Positions 26,401 to 38,500 of a stretch of DNA of 64,000 bases are shown one piece after another. Source of the DNA: Campylorhamphus procurvoides (taxonomy: Eukaryota > Chordata > Aves > Passeriformes > Dendrocolaptidae); the NCBI GenBank assembly GCA_013396655.1, contig WBMV01006646.1, forward strand, positions 1,178,001 to 1,242,000. Direction: 5' to 3'. Every line of letters begins with the position of its first letter. The first letter of the stretch is position 1. The position numbers and the translations under genes are program-made. Below the pieces are notes generated by a model that worked only from the letters and a program-made list of their open reading frames with translations, ran no database searches and was not told the origin of the DNA.

Positions 26401-28369
26401 CAGGCAACACTTGGGAGATTTTTATATTCAATCTCTGCTATACCCACTGTAACCCGTGACTCAGATGCTGGCATATGTTCATCTCTTCTGGATACCTGAA
26501 GCCTACAGGAAGCCCATGAAAGGGCTGTATCTGCCCAGTGGACTCAGGAATGACCAGGTTATTTGTTCCCTGGAAATGATCTCTCAGAAGTGAAAACAGA
26601 AAGGTCAGGTGTGGATATGAATGTTTCAAACTGGGTTTATTGCCCTTGAAAAGTTTATGCCTCCTGGTTGGCCCTACTTTTGAGGCAAGCACCATTTTCC
26701 AGGTTGGAGTAATGAAATTATCCTCTGTCATGGATTTCCTCTGTCTAATGACCTTTTTGTGGCTGCCATATATAGAGCAATAGACATGTCTCCCATCATC
26801 AACAGAAGGATCCTGGTGACCTTCTTTTTATGGTGTGGCTGAGAGCAGGACAGAATTGTAATAGCAATCCCATGTTCCTGATAACTTCCAGATTTCATGT
26901 TGAAAAATACATTTTAGCCATAATTTGTTTTATCTTTGCATCATCCTTGGGAAAGTAAAGCTGTTGGCTCTGTGCTTGGGTTACTATCACTCTTCTCTGA
27001 CCTGACCCACCCACGCAAAGTCTGCTGTAAATTGCACCCTCATGAGCAGTGCTTGGCTGAGAGGATCTGAAGAACAAAGTCCTCTGGACACCAGGAGAGG
27101 TTTGACTCAAGGCAATAACAAAACTTGATTCTCCATCTACCTCCAGACATACTTGGCCCCTGCCAAGAGGCATCTCAAGACTCCTTTGTATGTGAGAGCG
27201 ATTAAACGCCATTTGCTCCCTGGGAGCATTTCCCAACAAAGACTGGCCAAGGCAATGGAGCATGCCAGTCAAAATTTTTCCTAGAAGGGCAGTGGGAAGG
27301 AGCATGTGTTGACCACATCTGACTGAGAGACAAGTCCAACATGAATCCAGCTAAGGGATGGAAACTGTTAGCCCTATGGAGCCCTAGCATGAGATCTCAC
27401 AGACCAAGTCCAGCTGGTCCCAGTCCTTCATCTGTGTGTCACTATCAGCAGTGTAAACATTACTGGACTCCTGAGCATTAGGATTTTACCTTCCTGCTTT
27501 TTCTCAAGCAGCCCAATATCTCTGTTCTCAAGCTGGCTGATGGACCCTCCATCACCTCTGTTTGTCCTGTAATCCTTATCTACCTGGAGGTGGTGAAGAA
27601 TCTTCTATAAATCATGTACATTACTTAGGCCCTTCCCTTGCTGCTGAAGACAGGAAAGGCAAAGAAGAAAATAACTGCATGTTACCTCTCAGGATGAAAG
27701 CATTCACACTGTCATCAGCTCCTTTTTATCCAGAATGATGTTTCTCATATTGGTCCTTGTCTGCACTAAAATCCCAGTCCTTCTCTCATGAAATGTTATG
27801 AAAACTTTTGGGTTTATTTTAGTGGCAAATTTATCTGCTCACTCCTTGAAAGGAAAGGTTGTGCCTATGTAGACCAACTACCTGAGTATTTGCACCCATA
27901 TACAAGGATGTATGCACATGGAGTGCACTATAAATAATTTAGGACTATTCTCAGATGTACCTAAACTGGTTACAGCTCTAACATTGTACCAGCTCTTCAG
28001 CCTTGAGGTTTGAATGCAATACTTGCAGGCACAGTTGGGATCAGCTAAATGAGGGACTAGTGGTAGGGCAGGCACCATACATAGCCTTAAGTCCAGGAAG
28101 CACAAACACACCCAGGAACTTGTGAAAAAAAAAAACACAAATCTTTTTCCCCACTTCAGGGGCCACTTCACTGTAAATATACAGAAACCTCCGTATATTA
28201 AAATGTGGGTCATGGACACATGAACGGGATCTCTATTCCATGTGACATCTTGAATCAAAGTAGCTCTGACTTAACTCAAGAAATGTCATTCTGGTTCTAT
28301 TCCATGACAGCATGGGCTAGAGCATCATGGAGCTGTCTCTGCATATCTTTGCAGTGCATTACGTGTGAA

Positions 28370-28446
28370 TGTATATAGATACAGAGATAGCAGATGTATA
28401 TGTACATCTGTGTGTGTCTGTCTGTTCATATGTATGTATGCATGTA
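28370..28446. repeat. Degenerate TGTA/TGTC microsatellite
   Basis: TATAGATACAGAGATAG, GTGTGTGTCTGTCTGTTCATATGTATGTATGCATGTAAATG. Confidence 0.75.
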
Positions 28447-31400
28447 AATGAATGGGGAGATTTCACAGCAGTCTGTCTGGAACAAATCTTTCTCCTTCAG
28501 GACCCATTTGTATCTTATCCACTGTTAAAATGGAGGTAAAAGTAAGGTTTTTTTCTCTCAGAATTCAGGTAGAAAAGCAATTCAATCCTTAGGGAAAACA
28601 AAACAAAACAAAACCAAAAAAACCCACAAACAAACAAGAAATGAAATAGAATTCAAAGGGTGACTTAGAAATTACAGTGAGCATGCAAAAATGAATGATA
28701 TTGTCCCAGGCCAGGTTTGAGGTACAATGGCCAGGAACCAGCAAGGAGCCATGCACAGCCTTGCAGGGATGCTGCACCTCTCCTGGAGATGGAGAGGGCT
28801 CCAGAGCAGCCACACCAGTGCTGGAGATGGCTGTGAAAAATGTGGTTTAAGTTCTGATACTCATTCCCTTTGTTTACCAATTAAATGAGGTGCAACAGCA
28901 AGGCATCATAAAAATACCAGTGCTGAGACTCCTAATTTTTCTTCCAAGCAGGCATCTGGATTACCAAGTGTCTCTGCACAACACAAAGCCATGCTGCTTG
29001 TGTGTGGGGACTGGGTAATCCCAATACAGCTGGCCAGTGACCAGGAATGATGCAGGAATGATTAGAAAACATCTGCTCTCCTGTCATATCCTACACTATC
29101 TGCATTCCATCTGCTTTGGCTGGACATAACTTTCAGTATAAATGTCTTGTGAATTGGTCCCTTCGGGAGTCATTTTATTTTTAAAAGTATATGACAAGTG
29201 ATGGAGGGAAAACAGCTAACTAAATCTGTTGTGGTGATTGCGTTCCATATTACTAGCACTTCTTGAACACTTTTGAGGGAAGACATTTCTTTGGTTACTT
29301 TACTGAATGAAATAATTTGTTCTGCTTGGGGAACAAAGGTTCATTTATCTCCAATAACGTAAAAGGTCATTCTTCACTGAGCCTATAAACTGGATCATTC
29401 TTTTGGCAGCAGCTGCTGCTAAACTATTAATGTCACTGGTAACATGAGGAAATAAATAAATAGAAATGTCTTCAAAAAGCTAGAAGAATGAGACATGGAT
29501 GTAAATTAATGTGTGTGAGCATGTAATCTTGTCTCCTGCACTTTAGGATTTATGCCCCAGTGTTCTCTGTGTCCAAGAGAAGCAATCTGATATGAAACTG
29601 GCAAGTCTGCTCTCCCAGCCTCAGCAGATCCTAGTGCTGTGATCCTATCGCTGGTCCAAGCCAGCCTCAGTAGCACCCCAGGATGCCCACCTTGCAGTCT
29701 GCAAATCCTCGGACTCTCATTTGTGTCTCCAGGAGGCCAGGGCTTCCCAAACCCAGCCCATGTCAGCAGCGTGGGGAATAGGAATGGGCTGATATCACTG
29801 TAAGGCAATTCAAGTTAGAGACAGGGGAGTAAGCAGAGGGGAAGAGGGGAAGTTAGAGTGCTGCTCTGGCCATACCTATGGAGATCTGGCACTGAAGATT
29901 GTGTGGGGAAGGCCCACCAGAGATCAGGGCTGCAGTGCCTCTTGTTTTCCCAGCAGAGCAGCACATCTGCTGTGAGAGTTTTAGCAGCAAGCTGTGTTTC
30001 TGAGCTAATCCCATTAGCTCCCTTCCTTTCCCTATCCTCTCCAAAAGCATGTGTTTGGAAAGGACAGATCCTGCACTAATCAAGTACTTTCCTGACTCTC
30101 TTGCTGCCAGGTATGTGGGCATGGACACAGCCACGTGAACTTCCAGATTTCAGATTTTTATTCTGAATTATGTTCTGAGTTACCCGACTAACATTACAGC
30201 AAAAAGTGAAAATATAAAATTAATAGGGATATTCTGTCCTAAACCTCATATTCAATCCAAATCAAAATTCATCACTTGATAACTTTTAAAAGAAAATATT
30301 TTCAGATAAAAAGGTTCATTATTTTTGGAAAATGAACAAGGATTATTGCCATATTTTCAAAATTTCCATGCATTTTTTAAATTGGAAACTTTCCCTCAGC
30401 AGAAGAAAACTCTTGAAATAATTTTTCTCCCTGTGTAAATCTAAAATTTCTGAATTTACCAGGCTCACCAAAAATCCACTACAGTTCAGCATCCATTCAG
30501 AAGCACGTAGTTCCTTCAGTCAGTTCTTCATTTCTCTTGCATCACCATCTCACGGACACACTTCACAGTGCTATTGAGAAGTGAAATTCAAGAAACCTAC
30601 TTCAGTAGTTTACAAGTGATTATCCCAGGCTATCTAGGCTCTTCAGAAGTCAAGCTTTCTCAGCTCCCTATCTCCCCAGCTGGGCTCTGGCAAGCGCCTT
30701 CGAACATCAGCTGTGGGCACAAGCAGCAGCCCCAGCTGTCTGTGCTCTCACACACAAGAAAAGTTTTCTGAATCAACTTTGCTACTCTCTGTGTTATCAG
30801 GAAACAGGAATGTTTGTGACTACGTCTGGTGAAAACTAGTGCTGGAGGAATAGTAAGCAGAAGGCAGTCTGGGTTTGTGGCAGATAAGCACAAGGAGTTG
30901 TACTGATTAAGCAATGTTTATCCAAGTTATTCCAACTTTTACAGTGAGCAAAATGAAGCTGCAAATCTCTCAAGCCCAAACTTACTCCAGAGGTTTGTGA
31001 CTGGTCTGGAAATGCCACAAACCCAATTTTGGCTAAAAACCAAAACAAAAAAAATCCATCTAAAAATATTCTCACAAACCTCAGACTTCATAGGAACACG
31101 GATGCAGGTTAGAGGACCCTGGTATGCTAACGCTAACCCTATGTAAGGAAAGCAGCAGTAGATACTGAGAAAATACAGAGGAGAGAAGACAGAAAACTGA
31201 GTATTTTGAACCTTAGTTGACTTACAGGAGTAATTGAGAAGGGGAGAACCTCAGGCTTGCCAAATTGCCTGGGACATCTGCACCAATATCCCAGCTCCGG
31301 TTATATTTGGAACCAGGTGCTCCTAAGGAAGAGAGAAACTGCCCACTGGGGAAGCTTCTTACTAATTTACTTTATTAGCAGTTTTCTGCCAACATGTTTT

Positions 31401-32244
31401 ATAACTTTCCCTAAACTCTTGTTTATGAAACTGCATTAATATAATTGTGAATATTCCCATGGCTTTGAGGAGCATCCTATTTTACTCTGAACCTTTCTAA
31501 TCTCCAGGCATCAAATGCAACATGTGGAGAAGCTATTCCTCTAGATACATTCAAATGTTATGACTCAATTCCACAGCATATCTATGCACATCCAGAATAT
31601 TCCTGTGTTAGGAGACACAGCAACAGAAGCTTTGCAATGACCTGGCTTCTATACAGCACTGATAGTCTTGTCTACTTCCCTAACATTCCTAGTTTTTTAT
31701 CTCTGCTGTAAAACAAGTCCCACTACTTTCAGTATATTCTTGCGCAACATGTTTTCCTAGGCTGTAATCTCTCTTCCTGCCTCTAATCACACTTTTGATT
31801 CCAGAGCTTCCTTTTGGGATAGTGTCCCCACTGATACATGTGATAGCTTTATGCTATTGAGTGGATTACTCTCCATCCTATCAACAGTGCTGAAAGGAGC
31901 AATCCAACAGTTGTGCACATCAAGCAACCCATTATTGGCACTGTGTTGGCACTATCTGCCTGATAGCTTCCCTTTCACCATAAGGAAATACTCTTTGGAC
32001 TAATGCCTTTCTGGTGGAACTATGTGAGATACGAGTATGAAGCCAGTGCAGCAAAGACCCTGACACAGACGAAAAGAGTGCTTTCTTCATTGGTAGTCTT
32101 GCTGTGTTCAAAAATGGCTTGAAGGGCTTGGAGGAGACCTGAGACTGGGCCCTCACCAGAGGGTCAGGTTTTTTGTAGCAAGAGCAACTTTTTTTGAGGC
32201 CAGCTCTGTATCCTCATCATAGCTTTGGTAAAGAATGTGGGCTT

Positions 32245-32333
32245 TGGGTGCAGGTTATTTGGGGTTTTTTTGGTTGGTCGGTTGTTGTTTGACTGTTTGT
32301 TTTTTGTTTGTTTATTTATTTTTTTACTTATGG
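32245..32333. repeat. T/G-rich low-complexity tract
   Basis: GGTTTTTTTGGTTGG, TTTGTTTTTTGTTTGTTTATTTATTTTTTTA and similar, on the plus strand. Confidence 0.8.
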
Positions 32334-32382
32334 ATAGATGTGCAATCCTCAGTGTGAATGAGATTATATCAAAACAAAGGTA

Positions 32383-32438
32383 TCTTACTTTGGCACAGCA
32401 TATCCCCAGATCTTACTTTGGCACAGCATATCCCCAGA
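32383..32438. repeat. Perfect 28-bp tandem duplication
   Basis: TCTTACTTTGGCACAGCATA followed by TCCCCAGA occurs twice in succession with no mismatch, at 32,383-32,410 and 32,411-32,438. Perfect identity suggests a recent duplication or an assembly artefact. Confidence 0.95.
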
Positions 32439-35147
32439 TCTCGACTGTAATGAACAATCCAGCTTGAAGGTGTATTTCTACAATAAAAACAATGCACAGC
32501 AGCTATTTTATTTAAAACACTTTTTTAAAAGCCCAATTTTCTTTCCATGAATCTTCCTGAAGAATGGAAGAGGGGAAGAAGACTGCAACATTTTTTTCCA
32601 AAACCAACTGTTATTTTTATGAAACATAATTGACTTTTCCCTCCAGATATCATCAAATATTTCAAAAGCAACAGGCAAGGCAGGTATGGGGAACCTCTGA
32701 AAGCTTTTCAGATTGTTTAGCAAAGGAAAGGGCAGGTCCCAGATCACCTCATCCATGCATTGTCTCAGGTCATCCCTGACCTGAACCTCACCAAACACAG
32801 GGACTAGGGATGGGGAGCACAGTCCCTGCCAAAGCTGAATGGTCTCTCTTGTAAACCACTGCATAACTTAACCCTTGCTTTCTGGTGTGACCTGCCAGAA
32901 ATACGTGGATAAGTTAAATAAAGTCATTTGCAAAGGAAGAAGGAGTAGTAATACATCCAAGTAGAATTTTGATGTAAAGAATCCTAAACTGCAAATTGCC
33001 ATGCTGAAATCAGGCATTAAAAAAGATGAAGTTAGAAATCAGAAGCAGCATTTGTGTTCCAGCATTGGCTGCAGCTTTTGCTGTAGGTGGTGAAAACCCT
33101 GCAAAGGCTGTTCCCAGTCCCTGGAAGGTGGGTGAGGCACATGCTGAGGGCAGGGTTTCCCTGCTACGGGCAACTGGCTCCTTTCAGGCGATGCAGGAAG
33201 CCAGGGGTCCCCCCATGGGCAGCCCCACCGGTGGGGTACACTCTCTGTGCAAGATGAGAGAAGGGGGTTGCAGCAAATGTTTGTATCACCTACCCATTCA
33301 CTCCATTACCTTTGTCTGGCTCTGCTGGAGGGGAAGGCTGCCCTTGGGCACCGCGGGGACCACAACTGCTTTAAAGTCTGGTTAAAGGTAACTGTGTCAC
33401 CACCTGCTTGATTTCCCCAGGTTGTAAAATGATATGTAAACAGCGCAGATTATTTCCATCTGTTGGGGCTGTGGGGAGCAAGGCCTTTATGTTTTATTTA
33501 CAAGCCTATGTACTGAGGGAGAACCAAATGGCTGGAGAAGTTCTCCATGAATGGAGACGTTGCTTTGAGTTATAGCTCAATCCCAGACACAGCCATGTCC
33601 ATTCTCACAAAGACTGCTTTCTTGCCTGAAAAGTTTTTACTATCAGAAAATGTGTTTTCAAGTGAAAATAGTATTTGTGGGGAAGCAAGAGAGACTTGGC
33701 CATTGTGACAGCTGTTTTTCAGTATTCCAGGAAGATGAAATGAAGCAAAAAGAAAACTTGCCTCCACTTGAGCTTTGGAGTAAAATAAAGTTATTTTGTT
33801 TCAAAACATTCATTTGAGATGGAAAAAGCTGCTCTCACCAGTTTTGCTTTTCTTTTTGTTCATCTTTGTTGAGAATGACTCAAAAAATGCTGTTTCCATA
33901 CCCCTAATTCAATTCTGAAATTCTTTCCCTTTAAAACAGTTTAGTAATTTGGTCTGCTGGTTTTGTTCAAACAGGAAGCAAATTGTAAAGCAATTACATT
34001 TCCTGCAACAGAAGCGGTCTTCCCTTTGGTCACTGCTAGCTGAAGGACGTGGAGGTGGGTGGCCCAGGCCAAGCCAGTGGCTCTAAGACCCTCCACCTCA
34101 AGCTCTGCTAGGGTGCGGCTCTCAGCTCTCAGACGGAGAAGGGAAGAAATACACCATGTGTGTCATTTAGAGGGTTCAAGACAGCCCAGCTCCGAAGTGC
34201 CCATGGAGCTTAGCTCTTGCTCCTTTTCACACGAGGAACCAAACCAAGCTTCAAGCCCAGATTCACTCAGGAGCTTCATTTCAGAACTGTTTGGAGTTGA
34301 AAGTTTAGTTTAGACATGAATCTAATTTGTAACCTCGCCTGCTTCATCAGAAATGCCTGCACGTCTCTGCAGCCCCAAGGCAGTCAGTCCACTGCTTTCT
34401 GGTGCCAGCTAGGAAATCAAACTCAGACCCAGACCTTGTCAGGGCTTGATGAAAGGGTTTGGTATGTGAAAGATGAAAAAGAGAAGGATCTAGGAACATG
34501 GAAACTAATGGGCAGAGGGAAGTGATCACCTGGAGGATATTGGAAGGGCCCGTGGTAACAGGAAGAGTTCTGTCACTTTCATTCCTGGACAGATGAAGAA
34601 AAACTATTGGAACAGGTGTTGCAGTGGGGAGCACCTGACACCCACAGTGGAGAAGAGGTGGAGTAAACTGGAAGGGAAAGGAGACGTTGCTGGGGCTTCT
34701 TTGCAAGGGAGCCCAGCCGAGCCACTGCAGGGCAGGAACTGCTTGCGAGGAGAGGGAGAGATCACCCTGAGAGAAGAGAGAGATTTACCCAGTGACACAA
34801 AGTAACTTCCAGTAATTCCCAGTTTTTCTTCTGTTCTCTCTCTCACATGTTACGAATTCTGGAAGCTCATTTCACAGCTTAGGAAAGCAGAATCTTGGTC
34901 TTCCTTTGCCAGGCACTGTAGGGTGGTAATATTGTCTGGTTACACTGCCACCTACAATGCTGATGAGAAGTGCTGCCAGTGATACTCTGCCTGTCGCCAG
35001 CCATGCAGCACTCTGGATTGCCTGTGTTCCTTACTAGTAAAAATCCTTCTGTGTGGTAATCTCTGCCCTTGTGCACAGCTCCATGGGAGGCAGGACAATG
35101 TTGTGGGAAGAGACCCTGAGGGAGGAGAGCAGACTCCTGGTGCCACG

Positions 35148-35233
35148 CATCTGCATCACTATCTGCATCTGCATCAGCAATCTGCATCATCTCCATCTGC
35201 ATCTGCATCATCTCCATCTGCATCTGCATCTCC
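35148..35233. repeat. (CATCTG)n-like simple repeat
   Basis: CATCTG hexamers mixed with CATCAT, CATCAG and CTC variants over 86 bp. Short ORFs across it (HLHLHHLH or MQMQMEMMQMQ) are repeat translations. Confidence 0.9.
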
Positions 35234-36673
35234 ACCACTTACCTACCTCAGAGAAGAGTATAGCCTCCTTCTAATACAAAGGCTTGAAAAATGGAGTGAG
35301 AGAAAGGAAGGAAAGGAGGAGAAAGCAACCTGGAAAGGATTGGTATATGTTGCTTGATCTAGCTGGTTTCACTGGCTAGTTGGCTTGAGCAGTTTGGATG
35401 TCTGTCCTATGCTGTGGAAAAGTCTGTAGTGGCAAATGGAGGATACAGTGCTCTGTAGTTGTTTCACACCATTCATCAGAAGGAAGGCACTCTGGTCCGA
35501 CTAAGTGTTACTGCGGGGGATAAAGCCCAAACCATTTGTGCCTCCCAGCTTCCATTGCCCATCTCACCTGTGACACTGGATTATCCAGATGAGGTGTATC
35601 CTTAATTAGAGAAGTTTTGAAATTACTCTGCAGCCTCTTGTATGTGCTTCTCTTACCTGAACTCTTTACCATTAAGCACCAGTTTGAAAGCCATTACCAG
35701 AAGAGTTTCCAGCACATTATTTCACTGACACTCCAATGAATATTGGCCAACCACCAGAGCTGGCTGCTAAAGGAACTGTGGCTTGTTTTCACCTGCTCCT
35801 TCCACAACCAGAATGAAATGAGAAAATGATTGCTCTGAAAGAAGCAGGCAGTGAAAACAGATGCAAGGCTGAAGTGCTAACTCCTCTGTCAAACTAATTG
35901 TCTACCTCTTGCAACTCCGTGCAGCTCAGTTTTGAAAGCTCCTAAAGAAATCCAATTATGTGTTGGCTGTGGAATTTTTATTGATAAATAACTTACCAGA
36001 GCAATGCAAACTGAGGAGAAGGAAGGGTGGTGAAGGGGTGTTATTCCTACAGAAAGAGTGGGGCCAGGGGGGAAGTTTAAATTCATGATTGATTTTTAGG
36101 CTTTCAAAACTACTCCCATGTGAATTTCACTAGTAAACCCTGCCCTGGCAATAAGCCAGCAGGAATAAAAGCAGACCCAAGAAAGAGAAAGATATGTGCA
36201 GATGCAAGCTTTATGCAGAGCTTACAGAAAGAACATGCTTCCTTGTGCAGTGTATTATTCACTTAACAGGCCTCTTGATGCAGGATTTCTTTATGGAGGG
36301 CAGTACTAGGCAAAGCTGTTACAGCCTGGTATCTAGCAGCTGTGAGCACTATGTTCCAGTCCTCATTTTGTGCACTTTTGAAAGTCAGCCCAGCTTCCCC
36401 ACAACATAACTGAAATCTGAACCTCATTTTAATTCTGAATTTTGCAGTTTAGTTTCAGTGAAGATGCTGAAGTCAGTAGCAACTGTGGATGCTCTGGGAG
36501 CTTATGCTCATCTCTAGGCCAGCAATGGAAATCTCTAGGTGGGGAAGGGAAGCAATTATACTGGGAAGGAAAAGACAAGGGTTTCATCACAGAAAGTATT
36601 TAGGCTGCCTAAAAAGAGGAAAGGAAAGAGAACAAATTAAATTACCAATCGGAAACGAAAAATCAAGCTTTAT

Positions 36674-36706
36674 TTTGCTATAAAATGCTCATCATTTTAT
36701 AGCAAA
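36674..36706. other. Perfect 14-bp hairpin
   Basis: TTTGCTATAAAATG and its exact reverse complement CATTTTATAGCAAA flank a 5-nt loop (CTCAT). It is AT-rich, isolated, and not part of a recognised repeat. Confidence 0.9.
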
Positions 36707-38399
36707 TAAAAAGTCACAGAAGATATGGCAACTACTTCTGCCCCCTCCCCCCCACCCCCATAAAAAAGAGGCATTTTTGAAAGTGAAACTTTTGACCAAA
36801 GTTTGTCATTAGAAACTTTCATGTCTAGAAAAACCTGTATTGGACTGCTTTTCCCTTTCATTTTTGTTTTTCAGTATTTATTTTCTTTGGCTTTTTCCTT
36901 TTGGCTTTCACTCCTTTTCAGAATGAAGGTTAAATGTGCTTTCTACCCACCTACCCAAGACAAGAACCTGTGGACTGGCTGGAGGCTGTGGCCACTCTAC
37001 GTTTTTTTCAGAGGCAACAAGCCACATAAAAACCACATGCACAGGTTCTCTGAGAGTATTTATTTTCATCCCTTTTTGTTTCAGCCCTAGGAGAGTGTCT
37101 TTTTCTGTGATGGAGTAGACCTTGCTGAAATCAATTTGCATGAAAGACCTAGCAGATTGGATGATCACTGGGAATTGATCCAGATTTGGAGAGTCTGCAA
37201 ATGAATGCTGGAAATTTTTCAAACACATCTAGACTTTTTAGCTGCTTTTCCTTCTGGTCTGACTGGTGGGAGCTGAAGAATGAACCTCCTTTGCAAGATT
37301 TCTGCATTTCTTCTTTCATATCTGGCATACAGACAGAAAATAAGTAGTGCATGAAAATTAAAAAGTAAAAAAACCTCAAGGTTTTCCCAAGTTCAAGGTC
37401 TGGATTTAGTGTGAACCATAACTAGGTCATGCCCTGGGCTATTTGCATCCAAGTTTTAGCCTTGAATTCATTTGGTGTTGGGGCAAAGGTCTGGGCCTGT
37501 TCTGAGCACTGCATTTGCATTTCGTCTGATGACATTCTCCTGGCCTCACTAGCCTCATTAATTCTGAATGTGACATTGTGTCACCCATGAGCTGACATAA
37601 ACCAAGAAAACTCTTAAATAGGCACGAAACAGAAAAAGAGGGCTTGGATTTCACGTGCTGGTAGGAAACTGAGAGTCACCATTCCTGAACCCCTCCCAGA
37701 TCCCTCCTAAGCCCCGTTTTCCTTTCCTTTCCACCCTTACAGCAGTGTGCAGTGGGAAGGAGGTGGGGGTCCAGCAGAAGTGTGCTGCTGGCAGCAGGGG
37801 CTCAGGCTTTGGTGGGGAAGAGCTCTTGCTTGGATGTCTGTGCTACCAAGGGCGCCTCTGCCACCCAGCCAGAGGCATCTCACTGCAGGGTTTGCCAGGG
37901 AGCCATCAAGGCCACCAAGGGTGAGGGAGACCATGCAGCCACTGCAGCCCTGGGCTGTGGATAGCAGTGATCCCTGAGGAGTTCCTGTGGCTAACACTCA
38001 TCTTCTGATGGATGTTTATTTCTTCCCTTCATGAATTTTTTCACCCTTCTCCCAAGAAAGTAATTATCCAAATTCTATTAAAAGTACTACTTGGTTTGAA
38101 AATTCCTTTCCACAATTTCTTCATGGTGGAGAATGGGGCACTAAGACTAACCAAGCAGGGAAATATTCTATAACCTCTCACCACTGTTTACTCTTTTCCA
38201 TTGTCTTCTTTTTTTAAACACAATTATCAGAAGAAAAAATTGTCAAGATGGATTTATCCATCAAAGTGGACAGGAAAAACAACAGCAAAAATTTAAAAAC
38301 TGGACTTATGTATTTAAAAGATAATGGACATAATTTGTGCACCTTAGTTGGGTCTTGACAGAAGCGGCCTCTGTTTGAAGCACTCATATGCTTTAGCAT

Positions 38400-38500
38400 T
38401 CTTACATTACCCTCCTAATACCTTTGTGAGGTGAGGACATATTGTCATCTCTATTTTACCCAGGAGGCAAAGCGAAGGTCTGCAGAAATGCCCTGGGAGG
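38400..38500 (-). repeat. MIR SINE relic
   Basis: TACCCTCCTAATACCTTTGTGAGGTGAGGACATATTGTCATCTCTATTTTACCCAGGAGGCAAAGCGAAGG is the reverse complement of the MIR 3' half (ACAACCCTGTGAGGTAGG, TATTATCCCCATTTTACAGATGAGGAAACTGAGG). The downstream part is degraded. Confidence 0.7.

Larger units (their letters stand above)
26401..38399. other. Intergenic, no gene recognised
   Basis: Simple repeats and one perfect tandem duplication only. An AT-rich, repeat-free stretch at 29,220-29,460 and the hairpin at 36,674 are the only items of note. A C-run lies at 36,741-36,760. Confidence 0.7.

Noticed and set aside
34879..35357. MQMQMEMM- and HLHLH-type open frames
   Set aside because: Direct translation of the CATCTG simple repeat on either strand.
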